This document shows, piece by piece, positions 11,701 to 24,746 of a stretch of 64,000 nt of DNA. The position numbers and the translations under genes are program-made. The first letter of the stretch is position 1, and each line of letters begins with the position of its first letter. This DNA is from Setophaga petechia (lineage: Eukaryota > Chordata > Aves > Passeriformes > Parulidae): NCBI GenBank assembly GCA_024362935.1, contig JANCRA010000012.1:5456001-5520000 (forward strand). The letters run 5' to 3'. A model generated the notes under the pieces. It was not told the DNA's origin. It saw only the letters and a program-made list of their open reading frames with translations, and ran no database searches.

Positions 11701-13557
11701 AAGCTGCCACTGAAGAGGACAAGGATTACCAGAATTCAGTTTTTAATTGGATTTGACAGACTTTTGAGAATGGGAAGCATCAGCACTATAGCTGTCATCG
11801 TGTTCAGGGAGCATAGCCAAGAAACAATAATCTCTGAAATGCATTAGCATTTTCTGAGGCTCTCCAGTCTTGACTTTAGGTAGAAATGAGCATCTCCTAT
11901 GATTCTGTGGAAGTGCTTCCACTCTGCTATCTAATAATGAAAAATTACCTGGAATGGAAGCCAGAGATGTGCTTTATTACTTTTATTCTAGGGAAGCTGT
12001 TATTCTATCAAAATTTACAGTACTGCAAATTCATTAATCTCAGCATAATGAAGGGCTGGGTGATGTAATCACAAGACACACTCCTATAAGAAATCCCTGT
12101 TAAAATGTCCATCTTAAAACATTTTCCCTAGAGTAGTTCTAGCTTGATATAGAATTTGTATGGGTATCTTAGGATGGTTGTCTATTTTATGAAATTGTTC
12201 ATAGAGAACAACATAATAAATTAAGTGAAAACTTTGGAGAGAAAATATTTTTTTTCCTGTCATTATGAACGCCTCACTTAAAAGAGCTTTTACCTGGGTA
12301 TTAAATTAGAAGGGGAAGAGGTTTTGTGCCACATCACTTGCATGTATTCAGCCAGAGAAGCTTCCCAAAATTAGACTAGATAGTTTCGAGCATAAAAATA
12401 ATAATTTCCTTGATAATTAAATACTTAGCACTTCTTAATCACCAGTCAAATTTGGAGATCTTCATTCACTTTCACTGGGGCTTGTGAACACTAAGATCTC
12501 GAGGATTAGCTGGAAGTCATGTGAGCTGTTCAGCTGTTAGCACAGTGTGTAGCACCCAAGCAATATAACCAGGTACAGAACCTAAGAGGAGAGAAAAAAA
12601 GAAAAAAGGTCGTTGTGTTATTTGCATGCCTCACAGGGAGTTTGAGAGGTCTTGTGGATGGGACTAAAGCTCTACAGCTCTCATGACTGGTTGTTTGGGT
12701 TTTTTTCCTCAGGATGTGAAATTTTCACATCTACCTGGTTAAAAAGACACCATTTTACTACCTCTATAGACTTTGGAAACAAATTTATTTTAATAATTCC
12801 AATTTTGAACAGCAAGTTCATATAGCCAATCCTCCTGATAGTAAGGATAGGCAAATTTATGAGAACAGTGCATCATCCTTTGTGATCTACAGCTGTTCCA
12901 AAAGCAAATGCTAGCTCTTTTACATCGTCTATTTATTCTGACATAGCTACAGTCTCCTGAAACTCTCTTTTTTGTAACTGATTTAAAAGCAAACAATTCC
13001 AGAATAAAAATAGGAATAACATAGTCTATTCACAAAAAATCAGAGAGGAAAATGCAAAAATTCAATAAACATTTTTTAAAATATTTTTTGTCCTTTTTAA
13101 TTTTATTTTCATATTTTTGAATCCACAAAAATTTGTAAATAACACAAAAAGTTATTTTCTCTAGTTGAGCATACATCTTTAAGGTTATCTTTTACATCCC
13201 CTCAGTCTCATCTTAATAAAGGTCCCCAGAGTTCAATAGTGGAGCAGTGAAGCTGCAGGATATCCTCACAAAGCCGTGTGACTATTGTTGTAAAAGTTCT
13301 GTGTTCATTCACACAAAGTGAAGAGAATAATTATTGTGGTTACTAAAGCTGAGAAAAAAGTATTTTAAAGTAAAATAAAATTACTTTATTCATATAGAAT
13401 GCCTCATTTCCCACTGCTGGTTATTAGTACTCTTTTGCTATTGCCTATAGCTTGTCTATATTCACTTTCACTACAGAAATTTTATCATCCCTTCATCCCA
13501 CTTTAATTCTCCTTCTTATTGCTCATCTTCAGAAGATTGTAGTCTGACCACACTATT
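8790..13557. other. Unique AT-rich non-coding stretch
   Basis: No gene or named repeat recognised. It contains a short tandem duplication at 11154-11193 and many A/T homopolymer runs. Open frames of up to 78 codons, for example 11040-11276 on the minus strand, are unremarkable for this base composition. Confidence 0.5.
11154..11193. repeat. Tandem duplication, 22-bp period, two copies
   Basis: 'gacaatggtaagacaaaa' occurs at 11154-11171 and again at 11176-11193, separated by 'tttg'. This is a local duplication with identical cores, so it is probably recent slippage. Confidence 0.75.
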
Positions 13558-13560
13558 TTC

Positions 13561-13621
13561 TAATATGTTTCTAATATGAAGAAACATATTAAATGTTTCT
13601 TCACCTAAGAAACATTTAATA
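13561..13621. repeat. Two overlapping, mutually exclusive hairpins
   Basis: Hairpin 1 pairs 13561-13572 ('taatatgtttct') with 13580-13591 ('agaaacatatta') around a 7-base loop. Hairpin 2 pairs 13587-13601 ('tattaaatgtttctt') with 13607-13621 ('aagaaacatttaata') around 5 bases. All pairs are Watson-Crick. The 3' arm of hairpin 1 overlaps the 5' arm of hairpin 2 by 5 bases, so the two cannot form fully together. The shared core AGAAACAT/ATGTTTCT occurs four times in about 60 bases. Confidence 0.8.
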
Positions 13622-13964
13622 CAGAACAGACAGAAAAGTTTTTTGGCAAAGAAAGCACACACACAATTATTAGGATATATCTCGCTTGCATTTATTTTCT
13701 CATAAAGATTATATGTCAATATCTTGTTTTTCAAAATCTTAATCTGGTAAATTGCTGTAAATTTTGTCTGTAATCAAACCAAAGATACAAGCACATGCTT
13801 AGCTAGAAACTTATAAATCCATTTCTTAGAAGTCACCCTACATAATTCTGAAATGAAAGTCTTAAATACTTTGATGAAAAGGGAGCAGAAACAAACTTAT
13901 AGTTCTGATTTCTAGAAGAGAGAAGACAAAGTACCTTCTACATGTCACACCTCTGATCTTGCTT

Positions 13965-13992
13965 GTATATATATATATATCTATATCTATAC
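13965..13992. repeat. (TA)n / TATC microsatellite
   Basis: About nine TA units followed by 'ctatatctatac'. Confidence 0.85.
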
Positions 13993-14780
13993 ATGTATGT
14001 AATTGTATTTACCCTGATATTTTGATACAAATTGCATGCAATTTCAAAGTGATTTTGTTTTGTTGTTGTCAGGGTTTCTTTGTGGGTTGGTTGTTTGGTT
14101 GTTTTTCCCCATGTGGTAACTCTCTTGACTATTTCAATTATCTTTCTTTAGAATTTCCTCAGCATCATTACTCATCATGTGAAAATTTACTCATGACTTC
14201 ACAGAGTTTGGAAAGCAAGAAGTGCATTGTGGATAGTCACTGCATTTTGCTGGTTTGGGCTGACGCGTACAGCAAGTTGCACAATTATTTTTTATGTATT
14301 CCTATAGAACAATGGGAGTAAGAAGTGCTGTAGATTTCTAACACTGTGTTTTCCAGGAATCAGGAATATTCATAACGAATACAGTTTTCCTCTTCAGTAT
14401 GAAAGACATGAAAGAAAAAGGCTACACCCATTATGTATAGGCAAGGTTTTCATGCTGAATATATTTGTAAAGGATATACAATAGTAAGTAATAAAATTAC
14501 AAGACCCTAAATTGTGACTTTTAACAGTGGAACCAGGGATAACATTATGATGGTTTTTGTTGCACATTTGCTTATGCTATGGTTTCTAAATCATAAGTTT
14601 CACAATTTTATTAATGCTGCATCTAGATGTTTGTTAGCATACGCCTGTTGTAAAATAACCCATTTCTTTAGCTGCTCTTACCTCTTACTTGCACTTTCTT
14701 ACTCAATTAGTTTCCAGAAAAATATTAACAAAATACATGTAACAAAAAATAGGCAAGTAATTTTCACAGTCAAGTAGTAA

Positions 14781-14902
14781 TTTTTATATATATATATATA
14801 AATTATATATATAATATATATATTATATATTTATATAATATAATAAATATTATATATATTATATGTTTATATAATTTATGTATTTTTATATATATATAAA
14901 AT
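14781..14902. repeat. AT-rich microsatellite block
   Basis: About 120 bases of nearly pure A/T, made of (TA)n runs broken by AA or TT, with one G in 'atatgtttat' and another in 'tttatgta'. The many self-complementary stretches could extrude cruciforms. A small direct repeat 'attctaagcacaa' follows just downstream (about 14910-14935). Confidence 0.85.
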
Positions 14903-15595
14903 TCTACAAATTCTAAGCACAAATTCTAAGCACAAAAGTCTTTAAATGTGACTTTTGAAAAATTCACAAGAAAGAATTTTTTTTTATCCAGAGTAGCAAT
15001 TTCTTTCTGTGGTAGAGATGTTGAAACATCCTTGTTGTTCCAGTACACACTAGATCACCAGATTAAAATTTTTAGATCAAGTGCCTTTGAAGAAAAAGGT
15101 TCCCTAACAGAAAGTCTCATCCCACATAATTTTAATCCTTTATCCATTTTGTATATCTAACCCACAATAGAATTAATTTCCTCATACAGTCCAATGATCA
15201 GATATGTATCTTGGAATACCCAGGAAAGTAAATTATTCTGAGCTAGATCTTAAACCAAAGGAAAGATCTGAAAAGCATTGTATACTTTTCTTACTTCTAC
15301 CCCCTATCCATTCTTAGTGATTACAATGATAGGAATGTTGGCCAACAATAAGCACTTACACATACAACAAACACACCTACACAAATTTTTCAAGCAGAGA
15401 AAGATATTTAAGCTAAGTGACCAACTCATTCAGTTTTCTGTCATTTGCACAATGCCTGTCCACATGAAATGTCAACTCTAATCCATTTTCAGATGTGTCA
15501 ACTATCCAGTCTAAGTTCTGTTATCCTAATATGGTACATTACAGAAATTAACTAATGTCTGTTAAGCTCATTTGTATGTTCTACAGAAGTATCAC

Positions 15596-15596
<1 letters not shown>

Positions 15597-15646
<50 letters not shown>

Positions 15647-15720
15647 AGGAAAGAAAGAAGGAAAGAAAGAAGGAAAGAAAGAAGGAAAGAAAGAAGGAAA
15701 GAAAGAAGGAAAGAAAGAAA
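15597..15720 (+). repeat. Compound purine microsatellite: (GAAA)12 then (GAAGGAAAGAAA)6
   Basis: 15597-15644 is twelve perfect GAAA units. From 15645 a GAAG replaces every third unit (15645, 15657, 15669, 15681, 15693, 15705), giving six perfect 12-bp units, then one last GAAA. The strand asymmetry (all purine on plus) permits triplex DNA. Lysine/glutamate/arginine-rich frames across it are artefacts of the repeat. Confidence 0.97.
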
Positions 15721-16712
15721 GAATTATAAATCCATTATTACTTGCATATCCTTCACATCTGACTATAAGCGATTATTTAGCACATTTTTGAAATTTTAGT
15801 TTAGCACTGCTTGGTGTTTAAAAACAAAACCCAAACATCCAATGATCAGTCAGAAGTGTACGGAAAAAACATACAGCTTTTCTTTTTCATTCTATGCGAG
15901 TTCATTCAGTTGGATCTCATGTTCCTGTAATAATTTTGGTCACAATGAGAAAGGTCACACCTTTTACAGCTTAATTTATGAATGCACTATCTATAAGTTT
16001 TGCAAAGCATTTTGTGAATTTCATATTCTATCCTTTTAATACAAAACAACAATAATGAAAAAAAGAATACTAAAGCTTTTTCCTCTAAGCTCATGCAAGC
16101 ATGCCCAGCTTTAAACCAAAAGAAAGATGTCATTACAGACTGGTAATGTTTTCAGAGAGGATGCATTAGCATTAAAAATAAATATTATGCATTCATATAA
16201 AAGCAGAGATCTGTCTACACAGTAAATCACACTTTTAGATATGTGATATTCAACAGCATGCAAGAAAATGGTAAGAAGAAAGCTTTTACCATATATATAT
16301 GTATGAGTACACAATGCACTTAGTACTTTTAGGAAAAAAAGATGCTAATGCTCTTTAGCAAAGTGGGATGCAATTAATTTCAAGGAATGTTGTTCTTTCA
16401 CTAATGTGGAGTGTGGCTAACAGATCACCAGTTAATTTACTGAATTAAGTCCATGTGAAAAACAGCTTAGTAGTATGTGTTCATCTATTCCAGGGAACTC
16501 ATCATTAAAATATATTTAAATACAAACTATCATGTTGATGGATGTTTTTTCTAAAGGACTTTTTACAAGAGTGTAAGATGTGACTTTGCAAATATTTGAT
16601 ATAAAACAGATGAGGGAAAAAAAAAAAACCCTCCAGAATCCAAAACCAAATAACAGTTTTATCTGTGGCAAGAGTTATAACACAATAAATTCCACTTTTT
16701 TTCCATTTCTAG

Positions 16713-16978
16713 TAAAAGGCTTTAGGCTGTTCCCTGAGTTCAGAACACCAATCTCAGGGCTGGCTTGGGCTCACCTTGGCCAGAGCTGGGCTGGGCTGCT
16801 TGCAGCTCCTATTTCAGGTCCAAGAGTCTGTTACCTCCCCTGCCTGAGCCTGGACTATGTCAGTGTCTCCATGGGAAGAGTCTGGCAAACCCAGAGTGTT
16901 CCCATATCTGAGCATGGGGAAATGGTGAGGATTATGTTCATCCCTCACCTAGGATCAGCCAGGAAGCATCAGCCAGAG
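16713..16978 (+). other. Exon-like GC-richer block (unproven)
   Basis: A 266-base stretch, clearly GC-richer than its flanks, lies between an acceptor-like polypyrimidine tract ending 'tttttttccatttctag' at 16712 and a donor-like 'ccagaggtaagg' with GT at 16979-16980. One plus-strand reading frame stays open right across it, as part of a 146-codon frame at 16580-17020. The predicted residues resemble no family I know. It may equally be an old repeat fragment, since GC-rich patches in this window are mostly LTRs. Existence as an exon is inference only. Confidence 0.2.
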
Positions 16979-19911
16979 GTAAGGAAGCATTCAAAAATAA
17001 ATACTAGCATATCAAACTGAAGAGGAAAGATGCATCCCATCTTTGCACACAAATCTCACATGCGCTTCATAAATTACCTTTCCTCCCAGAGAGATTTTGA
17101 TGTTCCAAACCCATTAAAACCTTTCCATCCTGCAACTCATCAGGCATAATGAAGTCCTGACCACAGATCTCAAAGACATACTGAAAGGATGAGAGTAAGG
17201 CCAGGTAAAAGGGGTCGATCCTAGCCTGTTCACATACAAGGACTTAAAAGTATTATTGCTATTTTGGACTGTTGGATTATTAAATAGTTAAATGGATTAG
17301 CAATAGAATCATACATAAATGTATATTATGTTCCTTTTTGTTTTTAAAAGACTTTGAGTGTAATAGATAAGCTGCTTGAGAACAAAGCTGGAGTTTTTTT
17401 ACTGTTTTCACACTTTGACTAAAATAATCTGCAACCATCACGTGAAAAATTAAAATCTTGGAACATAAAAATTAATTAAAGTCATAGTTAGGTAATAGTA
17501 CAGCTGTTTTCTTTTGCTTTGTTCTCATGCACTGCCTGTACCTGAAGATTTAGCAAAGTTTTTTAATTGTTTTTGTCAAGAAGGGGTCTCTTCCCAACAC
17601 ACATTGATCACTCCAATACAAAGTTAGGAAGGCAGACAGCTAAGATATCTAGGTCGATAGAACATGCATATGGCATCACAGGAGCAAATGTGTACCTGTG
17701 AATGAACTTGACTATATGCCTGTCCCTTAATACAAGGTAGAGGAATCTGTCCATCATTACCCTTAATAGCTTTGCTGAGACTTCTTTCACTGGAAGGAAA
17801 GAAGGGAATTTTACAAAAGAGGAGAAAGGAAGGAAGGGAGGATGGAAAGATGGGAGTTCTGTGCAGCATGTGATGATTTGCTGTAACATTGTTATGAGCA
17901 GTCTCACTCCATTATTAATCTTCCTAAGCCAGAGGTCTCTTGGTGAATATTCTGTAGTGATGGTAACAATAAGGTTTAAAAGTACTTCTCTGACATACCT
18001 ACACAAGATTAGTCATATGTACTGCAGGATGTTCAGTAGTGGAATTTAACAACAATGAACTTTATATGTCACAAGGGACCTGCATAAATCCACTTCAGCA
18101 TGAATCAAGCCCACAGTTTTTATTCTAGTCTTAAATACTACTGTAATAGTTTTAACCTAGAGTGCTCTAATTCCAATAAAAAGCATGGGAAGTTGTGTTT
18201 TGTGAGGGGTGGTGATTTTATTGCATTTGTTTTAAATGGAATAGGTGAATGCAAGATATTAATAGACATACTTATCTTATCTATTTTTGTCTCCCACACC
18301 ATGCAAAAATTCACCTCTTATCTTCTTGTTTTTTGTGAATAGGTATACCCTCTCAAAAGCCCCTCTTTACAAACTATTCCCAGTGGAATCTCAAGAGTGA
18401 AAAAAAAAAAACTAAGGACAGAAACAACTGTATTAACTTTAACTAGACTGGAATAATTCCATTACTATTTAACTGTTTATTAATGTCATAACAGAGTTAA
18501 GCTCTGTTATCATTAAATACTTGTCATTATAATAAGACTTCACAGAAAAACAGTTGGACATTCAAGTCAGATTTTTAAAATGATACTCAGACAGAAGATA
18601 GGCTTTGGCAGAATGAAAAACAATTATAGCTAAAATTTCACACATTTTGGAAAAATATCTCTCTGTCCTGTTATTTTGCTTCCTTCCTTTCACGAGTTTG
18701 ATTATTTAAAGACAGCATTTTAACATAAAAATTCTTTAAAAGAAAAATAAATCAGAAAGATAAAATTTTCCCAATTGTGAATTATGATGCAACCTGTAAC
18801 TTAATGATTACATTTGCTGCTGCTGTCAGTGTGTGTAATGAACAATGTCCATTAAATAGCAGGTATGCAGTTGCTATCTATTTGTGTTCACTGCATCTCC
18901 CTCTCTCAATGAGGTTTGGATATCTATATTCAAAACCAGGTTTGAAGAGACAATTTTTAATACATCATGGGCATTCTTTTGCCACATATAAAGATAAATT
19001 TTCTCTGGTTATAAGTGGCTTTATTTTATTGCTGTCTTATGAGAAGAATGTGTGTTATTTCAATTTTACAGATATAGAATGGGTACATAAGGAAGTTAAG
19101 GTTTACATATTCATCGATGACATATCAGGTAAGGTAAATGTAATGCATGAGAATATATTTCCAATTACTAACATGCAAATTATTGTTATTCTGTACTGTA
19201 TGCCAGACCTTGATATCAGTCTCTAATCTGGCTTTTTGCCAGTGCAAGTGCTCACTTTCTAGTAAGGAATTCAGTCTACACTAACACTTAACATATTTCA
19301 AATAGCTTGATCATAGTTGCATATGCTCTGAAGTAGCAAATAGAAATAATATGCTAATTAATTTTGTAATTTCTGTGGATAACACACTGTAGCATGTAGT
19401 TGTATTGAGCCTTAAATAACAAGTCCTCATTCTCAATGCAAATCCCACATTCTGTGGAAATACAAATAATAGTATCATGTTTGAAACCCAAGAGGTTGCA
19501 CAGATAAGAATACATATCCAAAAATTAATGAACTAAGCATGAGAAATTCAAGGAGTTGAACAGTTTCAGAAGTCAAAAAAATCAGAAGAAATCATGCAGG
19601 CGTAAACCCGATACTTGATTCAACAGGGAGATGAACGAAACCTCAGTTCTAATTCTATTTGTGCTTTACAGTAAACATTAACTGGTTTTTAAAGAATTGA
19701 ATTTTAAAGAAAATGAAGAGTAAAGCCTAGAACCTTGATTATTTCTCAGTCTCTAAATGCATGCAAACAAGTCAGATGACTATGTTTATTCTTCTATCAT
19801 TTTCCAGGCTTGTAAAGTCCTGTGCCAAGGAATGTGCAGAGGAGCTGAAAGCACCAACTTACCTCTGATAAATAGGAAATTTCCACAGAACATGAGATAT
19901 ATAGATCAGAT

Positions 19912-19963
19912 GTGAATTTACTAGCCACTACAAAAAATTTACTATGTGAATTTACTAACCACT
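19912..19963. repeat. Imperfect direct repeat, 34-bp period
   Basis: 'gtgaatttactagccact' at 19912-19929 recurs as 'gtgaatttactaaccact' at 19946-19963 with one substitution. Confidence 0.7.
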
Positions 19964-22900
19964 GGGTTAAGGGAAATATGTCTCCTTCAGATGCATGTCA
20001 AAGGCAGATCTGTAACTCCTCCTGCTTGAAAAGACATTGGCTTTTGCCCTTAGCAGAGGGCTCTATGTGCTCACCTCTTATACAATTTACTAAAACTTTA
20101 CACCATGCATCAGGAGGGTGACCCCAGGACAGAGGATGAGAGTTGGACCCAGTGTGAGGCACCTAATTCATGTCATACAAGAATCCTCAGAGTCTAACAC
20201 TCCTCTTTGGTTTCCTGTTTTAACTCTTTATCATTATCTAGTCTAAAACTGAAATCAGCAATTCTCTGCTCTGCTGATTTCAATGGGAATATTGCCTAGG
20301 GATCTACAACCTCAGTCAAAGGCTTTTTGAAGACTTTTCATCAGTTTCAAAAATTTGGCTTCATTCAATTTCAAAATCATTTTCAATGGGATATACAAGT
20401 CTGCATAAGACCTTCATGGCACAATGGTCTGAAACTCCTAAGTGCAAAACTTGTATGAAATATCCAGTCAGAAGTCAATATTCTGTACATTATGTAATAA
20501 ATGATAGTATTGGGAAAATAACTTAAAAATTGGAAAATAAAAGAGAAAAGAAAAAAAAAAAGCTTTGTGTGTATAAATTTGAGACCAATGTATCGTGAGC
20601 TACTGCTTTAATTGACTTTACCTGTAACATTTTCAATACTACCATAGAAAGCATATTAAAGGAGAAAGAGATTTCTTAGGAGCTTAGGGCCAGATTCCAA
20701 ATATTTTTCATTTTATAAAGTCATTTATAATAATCCAAAGGGCAGAATTATACTCAGATTTTAGAGGTAGTTTCTCATTGAATTATTACTTAAATATTAT
20801 AGATACGTATGGTTGAATAGAAAATAAATATTAAAGCTGCACTTCTCATCCTTTCCACAGTTCAAGAGGCATTGTCAACATATTATTTCAGAATTAATTA
20901 TTTGAGGCTCATACAAAATAATTTAATGAAATGAGACCCTTTTTATCTACTCTTTCTGAGATTATTTTTTCCACCAGGAAAAACAATTTCTCATTAGTGA
21001 GCTAAATAATAAGCAGTGCTCAAAATAAGAGGAAATAGTGTAAAATGTTTTCTACATTTCTTACTTCATCTTTCTTTTTTATGTTGATAACTTCAGTTTA
21101 ATGATACTTTGAGATAAATCATGGGGCAAAAAATGTTCAATCTGACAAACAGCAGGAAGTATTAATGGGTCTGCTATTTAGTAGCAGCAACAATTCTCTA
21201 TAAATGACCTTTTCTCACATGTTGGGAATTGAGCTCTCAGTATGTCCTTGAGAAATGAAAAATACCTCTGGCATGAGGAGACCAACAGACAGTGCCTCAG
21301 ATATTTTAAATGATGATTGCTACAGCAGGCCATCTTACAACAGAATGATGACCAAAATCTGTAATCAGTTTTATAAACAACATGTTATAAGGGTATTTCA
21401 CAGCTACTTTTATTTTAGCACTTCATAAGAATCATTTACTTTTATTAGATGGCTCTCTTCATGGAGTAAAAAGAAAAACCCAGGTCTACAACTCCATCAC
21501 TCTTCTTTTGAAACCACTTTAGATTAATAGGACCCTGGTGATTTCACATAATTTACCCATCAGCCACTGGTAACTTTATAAGAACTTTTCCCTGGGGGCT
21601 GCTGGATGCTGAACTGCTGAGTCTGATCACTAACAATACATTACTAAGTGGATGAAAGAGGTAGAATTAGATGAGAGCATTTATGACACCGCTTGGTCCT
21701 TGCTGTTTTCCAGCAAGAATCCCTGTTGTCCCCACTGTCTGAGATCATGGAGAGAGAAGATACATATTTACAGAGTGACCTGTTCATGCATGAGCCCGTG
21801 TTACTACCTGCATTCCTATCTGAGGAAAAAACACTCATCAACTACAACATTTTAGGCTTGTAAAGGCTTGCAAAGGTGGTGAAAGAGCAGAATGGATTTT
21901 ATTTTCTGACTTTCATGTCAAGAAAGATTTAAAAAAATGAAGACTGAGAAATTTTATAACTTATATGTGTCTGTAAGTCTCTGAATATAATAATTCAGAC
22001 ACAAATTTGATACAATAGTGGTTATTTCAAAAACATCACATAGAGTAAGAAGGAATCACTGAGCATTCATGCATTTCAGAAAATATAATCTTAATCCAAA
22101 TAAAGCAGCATCTTTAAGCCTGTTCAGTTCATAAAATGTCACCTTTGGCACTTGATTTCAAAATCAGCTATTGGAATACTTCCCTTTCCAGTGCAGTACC
22201 ATTATCTTCATTATGTAGTAAAAGAAAAAAGAAACTTGTTTAAGCAACAGCATCAAGTTATTGAGTATGGGGATTTTTTGTAAATATTTTCTGTGATCTG
22301 TCTCGTTGATCTCAGTCATTAGACTTGTGGATGTTAATTGTATTATTATTCTGAAATTAATAGACTCAAGTCAAGATTTTTATATGTGACTTCCTTAAAT
22401 TTGGAACATTTATTTTGGGTCTACAAAATTTCAAAACTCTTTACAGAAATTGCAACAAGTATACTATACCATAGGTCTACGGTCTGCGCCCTATGTCACA
22501 TTTCTCATTTATCTTATCCATTCCTTGTAACCATGAGAAATTATCCATGTTTCTATTTGATTGGGAATTTTGTCCAGCATCTGTGGTGAAAATTCCCCAG
22601 CATGTGATCTTTTATTTTTTAAACTTGTCTGTAAGTTAATGCTGGAAGTCCCTAAAGCAGGACAAAGAACTTGTGTGGAACACATGATGTAAGTACATGC
22701 AGGTTAGAAATGGAAACAAGTTCACATGATCTTATTGACCAGAAGCCTCTGCCACCATGATATATAGCTTTAGAATTGAACTCTATAGATCATCTCAATT
22801 TCTGTCACTGTGCAGTTCAAAGTTTTGCAGGTCTCTTGTGGAAAGAAAGACATAACCCTTTAATCTATGTAGCTGAGGCATGAATGTTTCTCATTCAGAA

Positions 22901-24572
22901 AAATGACCCTCGGATAAAAATGAAAATAAGATACAAGTGCTCATCTCAAGAGGTTATCTTAGGGCCTAAAAAGTGAAATAGATTTTTTCAAATTTATTTT
23001 TTGCTAAAAAATAACAGTAAATTTATTAGTATACGTGCTGTAATGAATTTATCATATTATTTATATAACTCCCATTACAAACAACATTAAGGGCAAAAGT
23101 GTTGCAAGAAACCTTCTCATTCAGATTAGGGAAAAAAGCATCTGTGACACTGCCCTTAAAAGCCTTATCACAACACTAGTGTCACAAGCTCAAGCTTGGT
23201 GTCTGCATAGAAATATCTCATAATAAAAGTTTCCTAAGAGCAGGAATTTGAGACCTGCACATGTTCTTTATTGTAGGACCATTATCCAGCACATTTTTAG
23301 AACTAGTCTTCATTTTTGCTGATTTGTTGTTTTAATAAAGTTCCAAATCCTGGGAAGAACTTATCTCTTTGGCACATAAATCCATATATGTGAGTTAGAG
23401 ACATATATTTTGCCGCCAAGAAATTGCTCATTTTGTCTGATAGGCCTCAGTAAAGTAACATAAAGTTTTCTGATATTAGCTTCCATTTGGATATGATAAA
23501 TACAAAAAATTCATTTGCTCTCCATAGCTGCCATATTTCAGGTAGAATCCAACAAGCCCATGATTTACATGCATGCTCTAATTTCTGAATAGAGGCTTAG
23601 AATTATTAACTTAAAGCCAGAGCTAAAAGGGATAGTGCAACTTTCCCCTTCATGTGCTCTTTGGATCAGTCCTGCTTGCACTAATATCAACATCAAAACA
23701 TCAAACTTGATTTTCCTGAGAGAGATGGGGCCCATTTACTGCACACTTAACACCCTAAAGGATCTTTTAAAGCCTTCAATAAACCAAGTCCGTGTTGTAC
23801 TGTGGCTGTTAAACTCTGTTAGAATTATTCCCCGAGTCGCACTACACTGCAAAACATCTTTTTTTTTATTTCAATTTCTTTTTTCTCGTACCATTTTATT
23901 ACTTTTAAACTTAAATTCCCTTTTCTTCATCTTTCATAATCAGCTCCAATGTCTTCTTAGGCTAGGACTCAAATTTACTGAGAGGTCAAGCAGCAGGCAG
24001 TGAAACTAGGGCAAACAAAAGAGTAGAACATGGGAATAACTGGGCAAAGACATGCTAGTTCAAATAGTTTTAAGTTATTCAGATGCATCTACTTTCATTT
24101 TTATCTGGATCTTGACACTAAATACTTGACTTAGCTGATTCTTACGGTCATCTCACTTTCAGTAGTTTAATATACCTTAACTGTGATATCATTTCCCCTG
24201 AGAGGCACAAACCAAAACCACACAGAGATAAATCACCGAAGTCTGGAAATAATTAATATTTTATTGTTTTTATGAAAAAAATTAATCTTCAAATATACAC
24301 ATTTTATCAAGCAAAAGAAGTTTTTGTTTATATTTACCAAATCTTATTCCCTCGCCTATATTGATTAGTAGCAAAGATAACAAACAACTCTTATATACCC
24401 AGGCACATAACTGTAAAAACACAAATGAGCATTTGTTGAACCACATGTGTTTTGTATGTATATACATTCTGTCCCCATAATGCTCCTTCCTTTGCAGTTT
24501 ATAGCTCCATCTGCAAATTGTCCTCCAAATACACAGTATGTGGCATGACATAACTGTCAATTCTCTTCTCCA

Positions 24573-24746
24573 GATGCTCGAAAAGGGGCAATGAATACTG
24601 GAGAGAGAGTCAACTTGAAACGCCTAGATTCCTTTGGAGGAATGAAACTGAAAGGACTTGACAGTACATTTCTGATTAGACCTTTCCACCTGAACCCATT
24701 CTTCATTCTCTTTCTGCTGGCATCGGGTTTTATTGTAAGGGGATAG
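24573..24746 (+). other. Short open frame behind a splice-acceptor-like site (unproven)
   Basis: 'ttctcttctccag' ending at 24573 is a good-looking splice acceptor. It opens a frame of 57 codons ending at TAG 24744-24746, with an internal ATG at 24591 giving 51 residues. The C-terminal part (24681-24735) encodes a hydrophobic run 'FFILFLLASGFIV' that could span a membrane. No known family is recognised and no partner exon could be identified. An open frame of this length is expected by chance in 64 kb. Confidence 0.12.

Larger units (their letters stand above)
13622..15596. other. AT-rich non-coding stretch with simple repeats
   Basis: Contains short (TA)n at 13965-13992 and a larger AT block at 14781-14902, listed separately. 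The 120-codon frame at 13959-14321 begins inside the first TA repeat and shows no domain. Confidence 0.5.

Noticed and set aside
13959..14321. 120-codon open frame
   Set aside because: It starts inside a TA repeat and continues through T-rich sequence, with no recognisable domain.
15555..15799. Lysine/glutamate-rich coding frames
   Set aside because: They are produced by the GAAA/GAAG microsatellite.
18777..19226. 149-codon open frame on the plus strand
   Set aside because: The residues have AT-driven composition with no recognisable domain or supporting context. I cannot separate it from chance.
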